Assembly: GCA_030614915.1 (NCBI GenBank)
Contig: JAUXAG010000003.1
Span: 1-64,000, forward strand
Length of the DNA: 64,000 nucleotides
Source: Actinomycetes bacterium
Lineage (GTDB): Bacteria; Planctomycetota; Phycisphaerae; JAACET01
Direction of reading: 5' to 3'
The translations under genes were made by a program, and so were the position numbers. This document shows, piece by piece, positions 50,781-60,450 of this stretch (its first letter is position 1; each line of letters starts with the position of its first letter). The notes below the pieces were generated by a model, which worked only from the letters and a program-made list of their open reading frames with translations, was not told the DNA's origin and searched no databases.

Positions 50781-52877
50781 CTACTGGGAAGACTGTTCCT
50801 CGCGCATGGCCGCCTTGCGGGAGAGCTTGATCCGCCCCTGGTCATCAACAGCGATAACCTTCACCCGCATCGAGTCACCCATCTTGCACACGTCGCTCAC
50901 CTGAGCCACGTAGCTGTCATCGAGTTCGGAAATATGACAAAGACCATCCTGACCGGGAAGGATTTCCACAAACGCCCCAAAATCCTTCACGCTCATAACC
51001 CGCCCGTCGTATATTCTGCCCACCTGGGCTTCTGCGGTCATCGCCTGTATGGTCTCCTTGGCCTTTTCCGCCGCCACGGAATCCATCCCCGAGATAGTCA
51101 CCGTCCCGTCGTCCTCGATGTCAATGCCCACCCCGTAGTCGGCCTGGATCTTTTTGATCGTCTTGCCTGCCGGCCCGATTACTTTGCCGATTTTCTCCGG
51201 ATCAATTTTCACCATCAGAATCCGCGGAGCGTGCTGCGAGATAACCGGCCGCGGGGCGCCTATAGTAGCCAACATCTCCCGAAGAATTGCCAGCCGGGCG
51301 GTCTTGGCACACCCCAGTGCAGCCACTATAAGATCGTGACTCAGACCGCCAATCTTCAGGTCCAGCTGAATTCCCGTAATCCCGTTTTGCGTGCCGGCTA
51401 CTTTGAAATCCATGTCTCCAAAGTGGTCCTCTTCCCCCAGGATGTCGGTCAACAAAACGTCCCGTCCTTCCCCCCGTACCAACCCGATGGAGATCCCAGC
51501 CACCGGGTCCTTGACTGGTACCCCGGCATCCATCAGGGCCAGAGTAGCTCCGCAAACAGTCGCCATCGAGCTGGACCCGTTGGATTCGAGAATATCCGAG
51601 GTCACCCGAATGGTATAAGGAAACTGTTCAACAGCCGGAAGGACCGGGCTGAGGCTTTTCTCAGCCAGGACCCCGTGCCCGATATCCCTCCGGGAAGGCC
51701 CGCGAATCGGCCTGACCTCCCCCACCGCGAACGGCGGCATCATATAGTGCAGCATGAACTTCTTGGTGTATTCCTCTACCAGGCCGTCGACCTTCTGCTC
51801 ATCTGACGGCGTTCCCAGGGTCACAGAGGTCAGAGCCTGGGTCTGCCCGCGGCTGAACAGGGCCGAGCCGTGCGTCCGAGGCAAGACCGACACCTCACAG
51901 GTAATCTCTCGTATATCTTCAGGACCTCGCCCGTCAAGACGCACGCCCGCCAAGATCAGCCGACGCACCACCTCCTCCTCGACCTTGCTGAAAGCCGCGG
52001 ATACCTGAGAAGCCTGATAGGGCCCCACCACATCTTCAGGGGCCAACTCCTTGACCAGCTCGGCCCGCAGGGCCTCCACGCCCTCGTTCCGTTTGGCCTT
52101 CTCGGCGATGGTCTTAGCCTCCCGCAGCCTGTCGGCCACCTTGTCGCGGACCATCACCAGCAAGTCCTCCGAAAACACCGGGGTCACTTCTTTCTTGCTC
52201 TTGCCGCACTGGCCGACAAGCTCGGCCTGCATCTCAACAATCTGTTTTATTACCTCGTGTCCCTGCAATACAGCCTGGGCAACCTTCTCCTCGCTTACTT
52301 CCTGGCTTTCAAGCTCAATCATATTGACAGAATCAATCCCACCAGAGATAACCATGTCCAGCTCGCTTGACTCCAATTGGCTGTGGGTCGGGTTGCTCAC
52401 CATTTCATTGTCCACAAATCCCAAGCGGACCGCCCCGATTGGACCGTCGAAGGGAATATCCGAGATGCTCAAACAGGCCGAGGCCCCGATCATACCCAAG
52501 AGATCGGGGTCGTTCTCCTGATCCGCCGAGAGAACTAGTATTTGAACCTGAACCTCCTCGCGATATCCATCCGGAAACAACGGACGTACCGGACGATCAA
52601 TCATCCGCATGGTCAGCGTTTCTTTGGTGGTCGGACGTCCCTCCCTCTTGAAAAACCCTCCCGGGAACTTCCCTGCCGCCGACGTCTTCTCCCGGTAGTC
52701 AACGTACAGGGGAAAAAAATCCAGGCCCTCACGCGGCTCGGCAGTTACCACCGTGGCCAATACAACCGTGTCTCCATACCGAACCGTAACCGCACCAGCG
52801 GCTTGCCTGGCTACTTTACCTGCTTCAATCGACAACAATCTTCCAGCAATTTCTTTTTCCACTGTAAAAGTCATCAT
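50781..52877 (-). CDS. pnp: Polyribonucleotide nucleotidyltransferase
   Basis: 3'-5' RNA phosphorolysis. 698 residues: two RNase PH domains (GDTVVLATVV, and FSRGQTQALTSVTLG with SMATVCGATLALMDAGVP), an alpha-helical linker, a KH domain (KVIGPAGKTIKKIQ near 555) and a C-terminal S1 domain (GRVMSVKDFGAFVEILPG). Full length. Two adjacent ATGs at the start; the ribosome site is weak. The usual rpsO-pnp pair is interrupted by another gene. Confidence 0.96.
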   Translation of the reverse strand: MMTFTVEKEIAGRLLSIEAGKVARQAAGAVTVRYGDTVVLATVVTAEPREGLDFFPLYVDYREKTSAAGKFPGGFFKREGRPTTKETLTMRMIDRPVRPLFPDGYREEVQVQILVLSADQENDPDLLGMIGASACLSISDIPFDGPIGAVRLGFVDNEMVSNPTHSQLESSELDMVISGGIDSVNMIELESQEVSEEKVAQAVLQGHEVIKQIVEMQAELVGQCGKSKKEVTPVFSEDLLVMVRDKVADRLREAKTIAEKAKRNEGVEALRAELVKELAPEDVVGPYQASQVSAAFSKVEEEVVRRLILAGVRLDGRGPEDIREITCEVSVLPRTHGSALFSRGQTQALTSVTLGTPSDEQKVDGLVEEYTKKFMLHYMMPPFAVGEVRPIRGPSRRDIGHGVLAEKSLSPVLPAVEQFPYTIRVTSDILESNGSSSMATVCGATLALMDAGVPVKDPVAGISIGLVRGEGRDVLLTDILGEEDHFGDMDFKVAGTQNGITGIQLDLKIGGLSHDLIVAALGCAKTARLAILREMLATIGAPRPVISQHAPRILMVKIDPEKIGKVIGPAGKTIKKIQADYGVGIDIEDDGTVTISGMDSVAAEKAKETIQAMTAEAQVGRIYDGRVMSVKDFGAFVEILPGQDGLCHISELDDSYVAQVSDVCKMGDSMRVKVIAVDDQGRIKLSRKAAMREEQSSQ

Positions 52878-53194
52878 GATTCATCTACCTACTTTCTTTC
52901 CTGCAAATTCCAACCCTGCATCAAAACAACAACATTAACATCTTACAAACAACTCACAGACCACAAAATACTCGCTGGCTCGAATCGATGGCCCAGACCC
53001 GTCATCCTGCCGCTCATCTGCGCACCGTCAGAGCCCTTTCAGGAAACTTCCGAGTAGTAAAGGCGGTTTGGCTATATTGAGCCGTAGGCGACTTTTCAGA
53101 CGCAACACTTGCTACTACTGATATTATCCTATAGTCTCCTATGCCAAGCAAGCGAGGGTACAGCTAGTATCAAGGTTCTAGTACCAATAAACGT
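52878..53194. other. 317-bp region between pnp and the secreted unknown
   Basis: Upstream of pnp on the minus strand. I see no gene and no convincing promoter. Confidence 0.5.
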
Positions 53195-54715
53195 TCATTT
53201 CCCTATCATTTTTTTAGTGAAGGGTCTTTTCAGCCGCTCTTCCACCCAATCCCGATTTAGCACAATCCCCCATTGGTCATGCCTTGTTCCGCCCCGATGT
53301 TTGACCCGCAAAGCAGACTCGTATTTGGCTATGGCCTTATCACGCTGGCCACGCAAATCATAAATATGTCCTTGCCAAACCATTACTGTGAAATAATAGT
53401 TCCCTTCTTGTTCCTTGTGAGTCATTTTAAACCGTTCGAAACAATCGAAGGCTTCATCCCAGTAGTTACATTCAATTAGCCTTATTGCGAGAGTACACCA
53501 ACAATCCGCATTTCCAGTATATTTTTTCTCAATAAATTCCTCATAGACTTCAGTCGTTCTGGGATCAGCATCCGAACGCAAGCTGTATAACTTCTTCGTA
53601 AGTAACAAGTTCTTTAAGTTTATACTGCCGATAAGAGAAACAAGTTGATAAGCCTCCTTCGGATCCGTACCAGCTTTAGTTACGATCCTCGGTATTTTCA
53701 AAACCTTCTCCTCGGCCAGATTCTGCAATAATTGCCAGGAAACCTCATGATAGGCGATGAGAAGAGCCACCCCGGCTGGAACCTCCAACATATTGGCTAT
53801 TTTTGCCGTGTCCAGATGGATCACTATCTCTCGGCCAAAATCTTCACCTAGTTTCATGTAATCTTGTACAGCTTGAAAATCCGTTTCTGAATCTAAAGCA
53901 TAAATCTGTACTTTTCCCGCTTCGTCCACTAGCCCGTGTTTATGGAAGGCCTCTCTGGCCTCTCTTGTCTTCACAGAAGAATTCTTTTCTATCGCTTCTA
54001 CGAAATCATCCTCATGTTTCGAAATGATTTTACGTATGGCATTTGGACTGGGTGTGTTACGGCTCCAAGTAATCCGCAGGTGTCCAGAAGGTATATTGTA
54101 ACTGTTGGTCCCCACCCTAAATGGATGGGCTGGATATAACAGCCAGGCCTTATTTGTTATTGAAATGTCGCCCGTCTTTATTTGCTCTTTCAATTTAGAC
54201 TGCGCCATATCCCAAGCAAGTGGTCCATCCATAATATCTGACCAGAGAACGTGATAAAGCATCTCCTCCCGATCCTTCAAGTGCTGTCGAATCTGCTCTA
54301 TCATTGTTCTTCCGAGAGGTAACAGCTCCTTTGCTGTCTGCTCGATGTACTCTTGCAATTGGGCCCTCTTTTGTCCCACTATAGCGGGAAAAGCCAGAGA
54401 GTAGCATTCCTTAGATTTTTTGATCAGCCCCCCGCGTTCCAGCCGTGTCAAGCGCTCCCGCAGATTGGCTATCCCCAGGGACTTAAGATCTTCTTCCGTT
54501 GCGACTCTTAAGCAGGCATTTAAAATTGGATTATTCGCTGGATCGTTCAGAGCACCCCAATCAATTCCCCAACTGCCGTAGAAAGTGAAGTATTCGCTGA
54601 TTTTCAAGTCCGCTGGCAGTTTAGTCTCCGTGCTGGCGATCACAGGAAAACCCTGTGCCATTAGAAGGACAAAAATCAGACAATAAAACGGAATCAAATT
54701 CGTACGACTAATCAC
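53195..54715 (-). CDS. Secreted protein of unknown function with TPR-like C-terminus
   Basis: 506 residues with a signal peptide (about 1-27, ending PVIAS). Residues about 70-135 (LKSLGIANLRERLTRLERGGLIKK) look like a winged-helix-type segment, odd in an exported protein. A middle part contains YLHTAK/IAYHEVSWQLL-type helices, and about 410-490 resembles TPRs (CWCTLAIRLIECNYWDEAFDCFERF, RDKAIAKYESAL). No catalytic motif recognised. GTG start after AGG. AT-richer than rpsO and pnp around it, which suggests a later insertion. Confidence 0.65.
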   Translation of the reverse strand: MISRTNLIPFYCLIFVLLMAQGFPVIASTETKLPADLKISEYFTFYGSWGIDWGALNDPANNPILNACLRVATEEDLKSLGIANLRERLTRLERGGLIKKSKECYSLAFPAIVGQKRAQLQEYIEQTAKELLPLGRTMIEQIRQHLKDREEMLYHVLWSDIMDGPLAWDMAQSKLKEQIKTGDISITNKAWLLYPAHPFRVGTNSYNIPSGHLRITWSRNTPSPNAIRKIISKHEDDFVEAIEKNSSVKTREAREAFHKHGLVDEAGKVQIYALDSETDFQAVQDYMKLGEDFGREIVIHLDTAKIANMLEVPAGVALLIAYHEVSWQLLQNLAEEKVLKIPRIVTKAGTDPKEAYQLVSLIGSINLKNLLLTKKLYSLRSDADPRTTEVYEEFIEKKYTGNADCWCTLAIRLIECNYWDEAFDCFERFKMTHKEQEGNYYFTVMVWQGHIYDLRGQRDKAIAKYESALRVKHRGGTRHDQWGIVLNRDWVEERLKRPFTKKMIGK

Positions 54716-54821
54716 ACCTGCCCGCTTTCATGATTACATTTATACCTGCTCACCTATGGCACCGAGCCCCTGTTCAAATGAAACTCACATGCGGTCGCTA
54801 ACCAGCATCGGCAAGAGAAGT

Positions 54822-55091
54822 CTACTTTCGCAGCCCCAACTTTGCTTTGACCTGACGATAGCGTGTTACATTACTCCTGATCAAATACTTGAGAAGCGCA
54901 GACCTTTTGCCAACCAGCTTAAGCAGACCTCGTCGGGAGGAAAAATCCTTTTTATGGTTCTTCAGGTGATCGGCTAACTGATTGATTCGCTCAGTCAGGA
55001 TTGCCACCTGCACCTCAGCCGAACCCGTATCCGACTCGTGTCTCCCGAATTCTTCCACTATTTTCTTCTTACTCGCCTGAGCAACAGTCAT
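54822..55091 (-). CDS. rpsO: 30S ribosomal protein S15
   Basis: 89 residues, standard length. [21 protein letters not shown] and [22 protein letters not shown] are the family signatures. Binds 16S rRNA in 30S assembly. Strong promoter upstream. Confidence 0.97.
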   Translation of the reverse strand: MTVAQASKKKIVEEFGRHESDTGSAEVQVAILTERINQLADHLKNHKKDFSSRRGLLKLVGKRSALLKYLIRSNVTRYRQVKAKLGLRK

Positions 55092-55146
55092 TGCCTCACT
55101 GACTCCATCTAAACAGACAACCTTCTACACCACACCAATCGAAGCT

Positions 55147-55176
55147 ATTATACCGGGCCGCTCCGCCAACTCGCAA
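55147..55176 (-). promoter_or_regulatory. Promoter of rpsO
   Basis: On the minus strand TTGCGA at 55176-55171 and TATAAT at 55152-55147 with an 18-base spacer, 56 bases before the ATG. Confidence 0.75.
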
Positions 55177-55217
55177 GCCGAATCTACCCCCCTGCTCATT
55201 CAACCTGACCGCCCGAC

Positions 55218-55619
55218 CTAGGGCTCCTCTTGTCCGCCGAGCAGCCGGTTCACCGCCTCCACCAAACGGTCCATGTGGAAGGGTTTGAGCAGATAGTCAT
55301 CCACGCCCAGGGTCCGGGCATAGGCCTTGTGCCGATGGCCCGGGTTCGCGGTGATCATTACCACCAAGGGCTTTTCACCCTTGTTTTTGCCCCGCTTGAT
55401 CTTCTCCAGCACCAGGAACCCGCTGCGCTTGGGGAGCATCATGTCCAGGATGACCAGATCGGGGGATTTCTCCAAGGTCAGCTCAACCGCAGCGTTACCA
55501 TTATCAGCGACCAGCAGCTGGGCCCCAGAAGGCTCCAGAGCAGCCTCGATTGACTGGCGAATCTCCGGATCATCATCGACCAGCAAAATGGTTTTCCCCG
55601 CTAACTCAGTCAAAATCAC
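55218..55619 (-). CDS. Single-domain response regulator
   Basis: 133 residues, receiver domain only. VDDDPEI acidic pocket (16-18), phospho-acceptor D59 in VILDMMLP, Thr in MITANPG and K112 in YLLKPF. No output domain, so it acts by protein contact as in CheY or Spo0F. GTG start. Has its own consensus promoter. The kinase is not obvious. Confidence 0.92.
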   Translation of the reverse strand: MILTELAGKTILLVDDDPEIRQSIEAALEPSGAQLLVADNGNAAVELTLEKSPDLVILDMMLPKRSGFLVLEKIKRGKNKGEKPLVVMITANPGHRHKAYARTLGVDDYLLKPFHMDRLVEAVNRLLGGQEEP

Positions 55620-55709
55620 CTCGTTTACAAGAGGTTTTCAGGGACCGGACTTTTGGCTCGCACACCCCCGGAAGGATTGACGCTTTCTATCGGCCAACGC
55701 AGTTCACCA

Positions 55710-55738
55710 ATTTTAGCCGGCCCGAACCTCTCTGTCAA
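55710..55738 (-). promoter_or_regulatory. Consensus promoter of the response regulator
   Basis: On the minus strand TTGACA at 55738-55733 and TAAAAT at 55715-55710, 17-base spacer. Confidence 0.8.
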
Positions 55739-56137
55739 GTCTCTTCCGGCAAGATTATAAGCCGAGGTACTTAGGCACTCTAACAACACCCCAACCTATA
55801 GGGCCCGCAGCCCAAATAACCTGCAAATGAACCCCAAAAAGACACCTTTCTTCCCTATCTCTGACCCAACGCTGTCACAGCTGCCCTGGACAACCCAAAA
55901 CCCCCCGCTGATAATCCAAGAGCCGAGATCGGCGCCCGGAATGCCCTGGGTCACGTTGGGCCGATCCTTGTGATTGGCCCATCTAGGGGGGACCCGGGGC
56001 GGAAAACAAGCCCGCCTCTTTCTCTCATTCCCATTCTAATTCAGTACGCCTTGGTACTCGAGCAGGACCCCCGAATAGGGCTCATTCAAGCGAGCAAGCA
56101 AAACCGACCGATAAACAACCAAGATAACGCTTCATAC

Positions 56138-56166
56138 TTGACCCCAAGCGATCGCTCTACTAATAT
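56138..56166 (+). promoter_or_regulatory. murC: Promoter of murC, placed for a leaderless transcript
   Basis: TTGACC at 56138-56143 and TAATAT at 56161-56166, 17-base spacer. The murC ATG begins seven bases after the -10, where transcription would start. No ribosome site is visible before the ATG. Confidence 0.7.
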
Positions 56167-56172
56167 GCAGAC

Positions 56173-57612
56173 ATGGCGGTTTCCACTACCGAAATTACCG
56201 AAAAGTCACCATCCGGCGCCGCTGCCCTGGCCGGTAAGCAACTCCACATGGTGGGCATAGGCGGCGAGGGTATGCGCGGCCTGGCCGAGCTCCTCAACCA
56301 CCATGGAGCCCTAGTAAGCGGTTCCGACTGTCTCAGCAGCCCCGCCACCGAAAGGCTCAAACACCTCGGCATTCCCGTGATCATGGGGCATCGGCCCGGC
56401 CACGTTCCGGCCCAAACAGACGCCCTGGTCATCTCCGCAGCCATCAAGCCGGATAACCCTGAAGTCCTCGAAGCCAAGAAGAGAGGCATCCCCGTAGTAA
56501 AGTACGCCCAGATGCTGGGCACTTGTATGAAGGGTCTGCGGGCTGCCGCCGTGGCCGGAACTCACGGCAAAAGCACCACCACCGCTCTGATAGCCTACAT
56601 CCTCCGCTGTGCAGGAATAGACCCGACTTTTGTGGTTGGGGCCACCGCCGAACAATTAGGCGGAAGCGCCGCCGTCGGCAACTCTGACGTCTTCGTGGCC
56701 GAGGCCTGCGAGTACGACCGCTCCTTCCTCAACCTCTCGCCGAAGATCGGGGTCATCCTCAATATCGAGGAGGACCACCTGGATTGCTACAAGGACCTCG
56801 GCCAGATCGAGGAGGCCTTTCACAGCTTCGCCTCTCTGATTCCTGCTAGTGGACTGCTGGTGACCAAGGAGGAAGACCGCAGCGTCAAGCGAGCCACCCA
56901 GGGCGTTGAAGCCCCCAAAACCACCTTCGGCCTCAGCAGGCGGGCCGCCTGGCAGGGAACCAACTTGACCTCCGAACTGGGACGCTTCAAGTTCGATGTC
57001 CTCTACGAGGGACATCGCTACGGCAGCTTCGGGCTCCGCATCGGCGGCATTCACAACGTCTATAACGCCTTGGCAGCGGTCTGCGTCTGCCATCAACTCG
57101 GCGTCAAACCGGAACAGATGGCCCCGGCCCTGTTGAGCTTTTCCGGAGCCCGACGCCGACTCAGCTTCAAAGCTTCTCTGAGCGGTATAACCGTGATGGA
57201 TGATTACGCTCACCATCCAACCGAAATACAGGTTACCCTCAAGGCTGCTCGGGAGATGGTCCAGCCCAAGCGGCTCTGGTGTGTCTTCGAGCCTCACCAA
57301 CACAGCCGGACACGATTCTTGCTCAAAGACTTTGCCGCCAGCTTCGGAAGCGCCGACTTCGTCGTTGTCCCCGACATCTACTTTGTTCGCGACAGCGAGG
57401 CCGAACGCGCCAACATCTCCAGCAAAGACCTCGTCAACCACATAAGCGCCAACGGAGGCCGAGCCGTTTACCTCGGCAAATTCGGCCAGATCGTCAGGCA
57501 CCTCAAGAGCAAGCTCGAGCCGGGCGACCTGGTAATAACCATGGGGGCTGGAAAAGTCTGGGAAATCGCTGATGAAATTGTTCGCTGGCTTGGATCAGAT
57601 AGTCAAGCATGA
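56173..57612 (+). CDS. murC: UDP-N-acetylmuramate-L-alanine ligase
   Basis: First amino-acid addition to UDP-MurNAc. 479 residues. N-terminal HMVGIGGEGMRGLAEL, P-loop AGTHGKSTTTALI near 132-144, GIHNVYNALAA and the C-terminal DDYAHHPTEI with the VFEPHQHSRT block. First gene of murC-murB-ddl-ftsQ. Its end overlaps the murB start by 41 bases. Confidence 0.96.
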   Translation: MAVSTTEITEKSPSGAAALAGKQLHMVGIGGEGMRGLAELLNHHGALVSGSDCLSSPATERLKHLGIPVIMGHRPGHVPAQTDALVISAAIKPDNPEVLEAKKRGIPVVKYAQMLGTCMKGLRAAAVAGTHGKSTTTALIAYILRCAGIDPTFVVGATAEQLGGSAAVGNSDVFVAEACEYDRSFLNLSPKIGVILNIEEDHLDCYKDLGQIEEAFHSFASLIPASGLLVTKEEDRSVKRATQGVEAPKTTFGLSRRAAWQGTNLTSELGRFKFDVLYEGHRYGSFGLRIGGIHNVYNALAAVCVCHQLGVKPEQMAPALLSFSGARRRLSFKASLSGITVMDDYAHHPTEIQVTLKAAREMVQPKRLWCVFEPHQHSRTRFLLKDFAASFGSADFVVVPDIYFVRDSEAERANISSKDLVNHISANGGRAVYLGKFGQIVRHLKSKLEPGDLVITMGAGKVWEIADEIVRWLGSDSQA

Positions 57613-58450
57613 TGAGCCCCTGGCCGGCCACTGCTGGTTGGGTATCGGTGGCCTCGCTCGTTACTTCATCACTCCGCGCAGCCGAGAAGAATTGGCCGAC
57701 GTCGTCAAACGCTGCCGAGAAAACGACCTGCCCATAAAGGTCCTCGGCCAAGGCGCAAACCTCCTCGTCCTCAGTGAGCGCCTCGATGCTGCCGTAATCC
57801 ATCTTCAAGCCGACTGCTTCACCACCATAGAAACAGATGACACCCGCGTCACGGTTGCCGCCGGTGCCGATTTGCCCCGTCTGGTCCGCCATTGCATCCG
57901 CGCAGGCCTCAGCGGCCTGGAACCCCTGGTCGGCATCCCCGGCACCCTCGGCGGGGCGGTACGCATGAATGCCGGCGGCCGCTTCGGCGATGTTGGCGCA
58001 GCCGTTAGCTCCCTGGAGGTCATGGACGGCGCGGGCAGGATTTACCGCCGGGGCAAAGATGAGCTCGTCTTCGGCTACAGACGGACCAATATAGCCGCCA
58101 AGTTCATCCTCCAGGCCTGCTTCGACCTCGAAGCCGACGATCCCCAGCGAGTCCTCCGCCAGGCCAAGCAGATGTGGATATACAAGAAGAACTCCCAGCC
58201 CTTGGCCAACAAGAGCGCCGGCTGCGTCTTCCGCAATCCCCGGGGTCTTTCCGCCGGTGCCCTTGTCGATCAGGTCGGTTTGAAGGGCAAACGCATCGGC
58301 GGGGCTATGGTCTCCCCCGTCCACGCCAACTTCATCGTCGTCGACACCTCGGCCAAGGCCTCCGACGTCCAGGAGCTCATCAGCCTCATGCGCCGGAAGG
58401 TCCAGGAAAAATTCGAAGTCCAATTGGAGCTCGAACTGGAGATGTGGTAA
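57572..58450 (+). CDS. murB: UDP-N-acetylenolpyruvoylglucosamine reductase
   Basis: Reduces enolpyruvyl-UDP-GlcNAc to UDP-MurNAc with FAD. 292 residues. LGQGANLLV and IPGTLGGAVRMNAGG are FAD-binding blocks, R170 in FGYRRTN is the active-site Arg, and KSAGCVFRNP (C218) is the proton-donor segment, where most MurB proteins have Ser (GSxFKNP). The C-terminal LELELEMW supplies the Glu. Long overlap with murC. Confidence 0.93.
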   Translation: MKLFAGLDQIVKHDEPLAGHCWLGIGGLARYFITPRSREELADVVKRCRENDLPIKVLGQGANLLVLSERLDAAVIHLQADCFTTIETDDTRVTVAAGADLPRLVRHCIRAGLSGLEPLVGIPGTLGGAVRMNAGGRFGDVGAAVSSLEVMDGAGRIYRRGKDELVFGYRRTNIAAKFILQACFDLEADDPQRVLRQAKQMWIYKKNSQPLANKSAGCVFRNPRGLSAGALVDQVGLKGKRIGGAMVSPVHANFIVVDTSAKASDVQELISLMRRKVQEKFEVQLELELEMW

Positions 58451-58477
58451 CCCCCCAACGACCAAAGGCATATCCTC

Positions 58478-59512
58478 GTGAGCACAACTCAAACCATAAA
58501 ACCCCAACAAGCCGACCAGCCGCAGTCAACTTCCCCCAGGGACACCGCCAGCTCGCTGGCCGTAACCGTGCTGATGGGTGGGCCCAGCAGTGAAAGGCAG
58601 ATCAGCCTCAAATCCGGCAAGGCCGTCGCCGCCGCCCTCCAGCAGATGGGCCACGACGTCGTCTGCGCCGATATCGGGCCGGACAACCTCGCCGCCCTCC
58701 AGCGCGAGAATCTCGACGTCGTTTTCCCTGCTCTGCACGGGCAATTCGGCGAGGACGGCACCGTCCAGGCCATCATGGAACGCCGAGCCCTGCGATACTG
58801 TGGCTCCGGCTCGGTCGCCAGCCGACTGGCCATGCACAAAATGGACTCCAAATGGCGCTTCCTCCAGGCCGGCATCCCCACGCCCGAAGGCGGACTCATA
58901 GACCCCCATACCCCCGTCCAGTTGCGCAAGCGCCTGCTCGACAGGCTCGGCACACCCCTGGTCCTCAAGCCCATAGACCAAGGCTCAACCCTCGACGTCG
59001 TTGTAGCCGCCGACGCCAAACAGCGTGACCAGGCCATCGACCAGCTGCTCCAAAAGTACGGCCGATGCTTGGCCGAGCGTTTCCTGCCCGGCCGGGAATT
59101 CACCGTTGCCGTCCTGGCCGACCGCCCCCTGCCCGTCGTCGAGATTGTCACCCCCAGCGGTTTCTTTGACTTCCAGAGTAAATACGAATCTTCCGACACC
59201 CGGTATCTGCTGGATATCGACTTACCCATCCGGACCTACAAGCAGATGCAATGGCTCGGCCTGCAGGCCCATCGTGTCCTCGGCTGCCGCGACTTCTCCC
59301 GCGTCGATATCCGCCTCGACCGCCAGAACTGCCCCGCTATCCTCGAAGTCAACACCATACCCGGCCTGACCAGCCGAAGCCTCGTGCCCATGGCCGCCGC
59401 TAAAGCCCGAATCGAATTCCCCCAGCTCTGCGACAGACTCGTCCGCATGGCTTACCAGCGCCCGCCCAACGCCCCCAGGCTGCGTCCTGGGGCCTCTCCG
59501 AGGTCCACATAG
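58478..59512 (+). CDS. ddl: D-alanine-D-alanine ligase
   Basis: Makes the D-Ala-D-Ala dipeptide for peptidoglycan. 344 residues. MGGPSSERQISLKSG, FPALHGQFGEDG, LVLKPIDQGSTLDV, LPGREFTVAVL and ILEVNTIPGLTSRSLVP are the ATP-grasp blocks of Ddl. A disordered N-terminal 28 residues. GTG start. The next gene starts directly at its stop. Confidence 0.95.
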   Translation: MSTTQTIKPQQADQPQSTSPRDTASSLAVTVLMGGPSSERQISLKSGKAVAAALQQMGHDVVCADIGPDNLAALQRENLDVVFPALHGQFGEDGTVQAIMERRALRYCGSGSVASRLAMHKMDSKWRFLQAGIPTPEGGLIDPHTPVQLRKRLLDRLGTPLVLKPIDQGSTLDVVVAADAKQRDQAIDQLLQKYGRCLAERFLPGREFTVAVLADRPLPVVEIVTPSGFFDFQSKYESSDTRYLLDIDLPIRTYKQMQWLGLQAHRVLGCRDFSRVDIRLDRQNCPAILEVNTIPGLTSRSLVPMAAAKARIEFPQLCDRLVRMAYQRPPNAPRLRPGASPRST

Positions 59513-60439
59513 TTGTTTGGTAGAAAGAAAAAACCAAAGCCCCGCCGCACACCTCGCAGACCCAAACTCCCCGACCCCGACCCAGCCAAAGCTGCCCGTC
59601 AGAAAAAAAGGATGCAGCTAATCCTGGGCCTCGTAGCCGGCGCCCTTGCCGTTTTAGGCTTAGCCGTCGGCCTGGACTTTCTCCGCGACCGGACACTTCG
59701 CCAAAACGTCCCGCCCATCAGCCGGGTGGTCCTGGAGAATCAGCCCGATTGGATGGATGACTCCACCGCCACCCAAATCTGCCAACTGGTCTCGGACTTG
59801 GCCGCCGAAAATCCCAGCGACTTGAATCTGCCCGCCAAGGCCGCCGTCAGGCTCGCCCAAAACATCTGGGTCAAGCGCGTAGCCCCCGCAGGCGTAGTCA
59901 ACGACTACCACGGCACGCTCACCATCCGCTGCGAGTTCCGCAAGCCCATCGCTGTCGTAAGCACCGGCGCGTTCCTCGTCCGCGTGGACGAGCAACGTTT
60001 GGTCCTGCCCGGCAAACTTCTGCTCAGCGGCGTACCCGTCGGCAAATACAAGACCATCCTCGGCGTAGCCTCCCAGCCCCCCGACCCCGGCCAAGTCTGG
60101 GATTCTCCGGATCTGATCGCCGCAGTCGAGTTGCTCAGACTCATCGGCGATCGGCCTTTCAGCCGGGAAATCACCGCCGTCGATGTCAGCAACTATAATG
60201 GCCGGCAAGACGTCTCCAAGCCTCATATCGTTATGCTCACCGACCAGCGCACCCTTCTCAAGTGGGGCATAGCCATCGGCAGCGAGGGCCGCATCGAAGT
60301 GGACTATCATAAAAAGCTCCAACACCTCGAGGGCCTCTTCGCCGAGCACGGCTCTTTGAACAAACTCCTCTATGTTGACCTCACTGGCCGAGAACCACGC
60401 GGAAAACTGCGGAACGGCAAACAGTTTGAGCCTCGGTAG
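59513..60439 (+). CDS. ftsQ: FtsQ/DivIB-like cell-division protein
   Basis: 308 residues. A very basic cytoplasmic tail (RKKKPKPRRTPRRPK), one membrane helix at about 36-54, then a POTRA-like segment (PISRVVLENQPDWM) and a larger extracytoplasmic domain. This arrangement after ddl is that of ftsQ. The sequence is weakly conserved, so the call rests partly on position. TTG start immediately after the ddl stop. Confidence 0.75.
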   Translation: MFGRKKKPKPRRTPRRPKLPDPDPAKAARQKKRMQLILGLVAGALAVLGLAVGLDFLRDRTLRQNVPPISRVVLENQPDWMDDSTATQICQLVSDLAAENPSDLNLPAKAAVRLAQNIWVKRVAPAGVVNDYHGTLTIRCEFRKPIAVVSTGAFLVRVDEQRLVLPGKLLLSGVPVGKYKTILGVASQPPDPGQVWDSPDLIAAVELLRLIGDRPFSREITAVDVSNYNGRQDVSKPHIVMLTDQRTLLKWGIAIGSEGRIEVDYHKKLQHLEGLFAEHGSLNKLLYVDLTGREPRGKLRNGKQFEPR

Positions 60440-60450
60440 AATTGACACAA

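Larger units (their letters stand above)
55620..56172. other. 553-bp divergent intergenic region
   Basis: Holds the promoter of the response regulator at its left end and of murC at its right end. The middle is C-rich without a start-to-stop frame I trust. A CGGGGCGG/CCCGCC motif near 55995 could form a small hairpin. No RNA gene recognised. Confidence 0.6.

Noticed and set aside
55640-56160. Possible structured RNA in the 553-bp gap before murC
   Set aside because: Only weak C-rich hairpins; nothing resembling SRP, RNase P, tmRNA, 6S or a riboswitch core.
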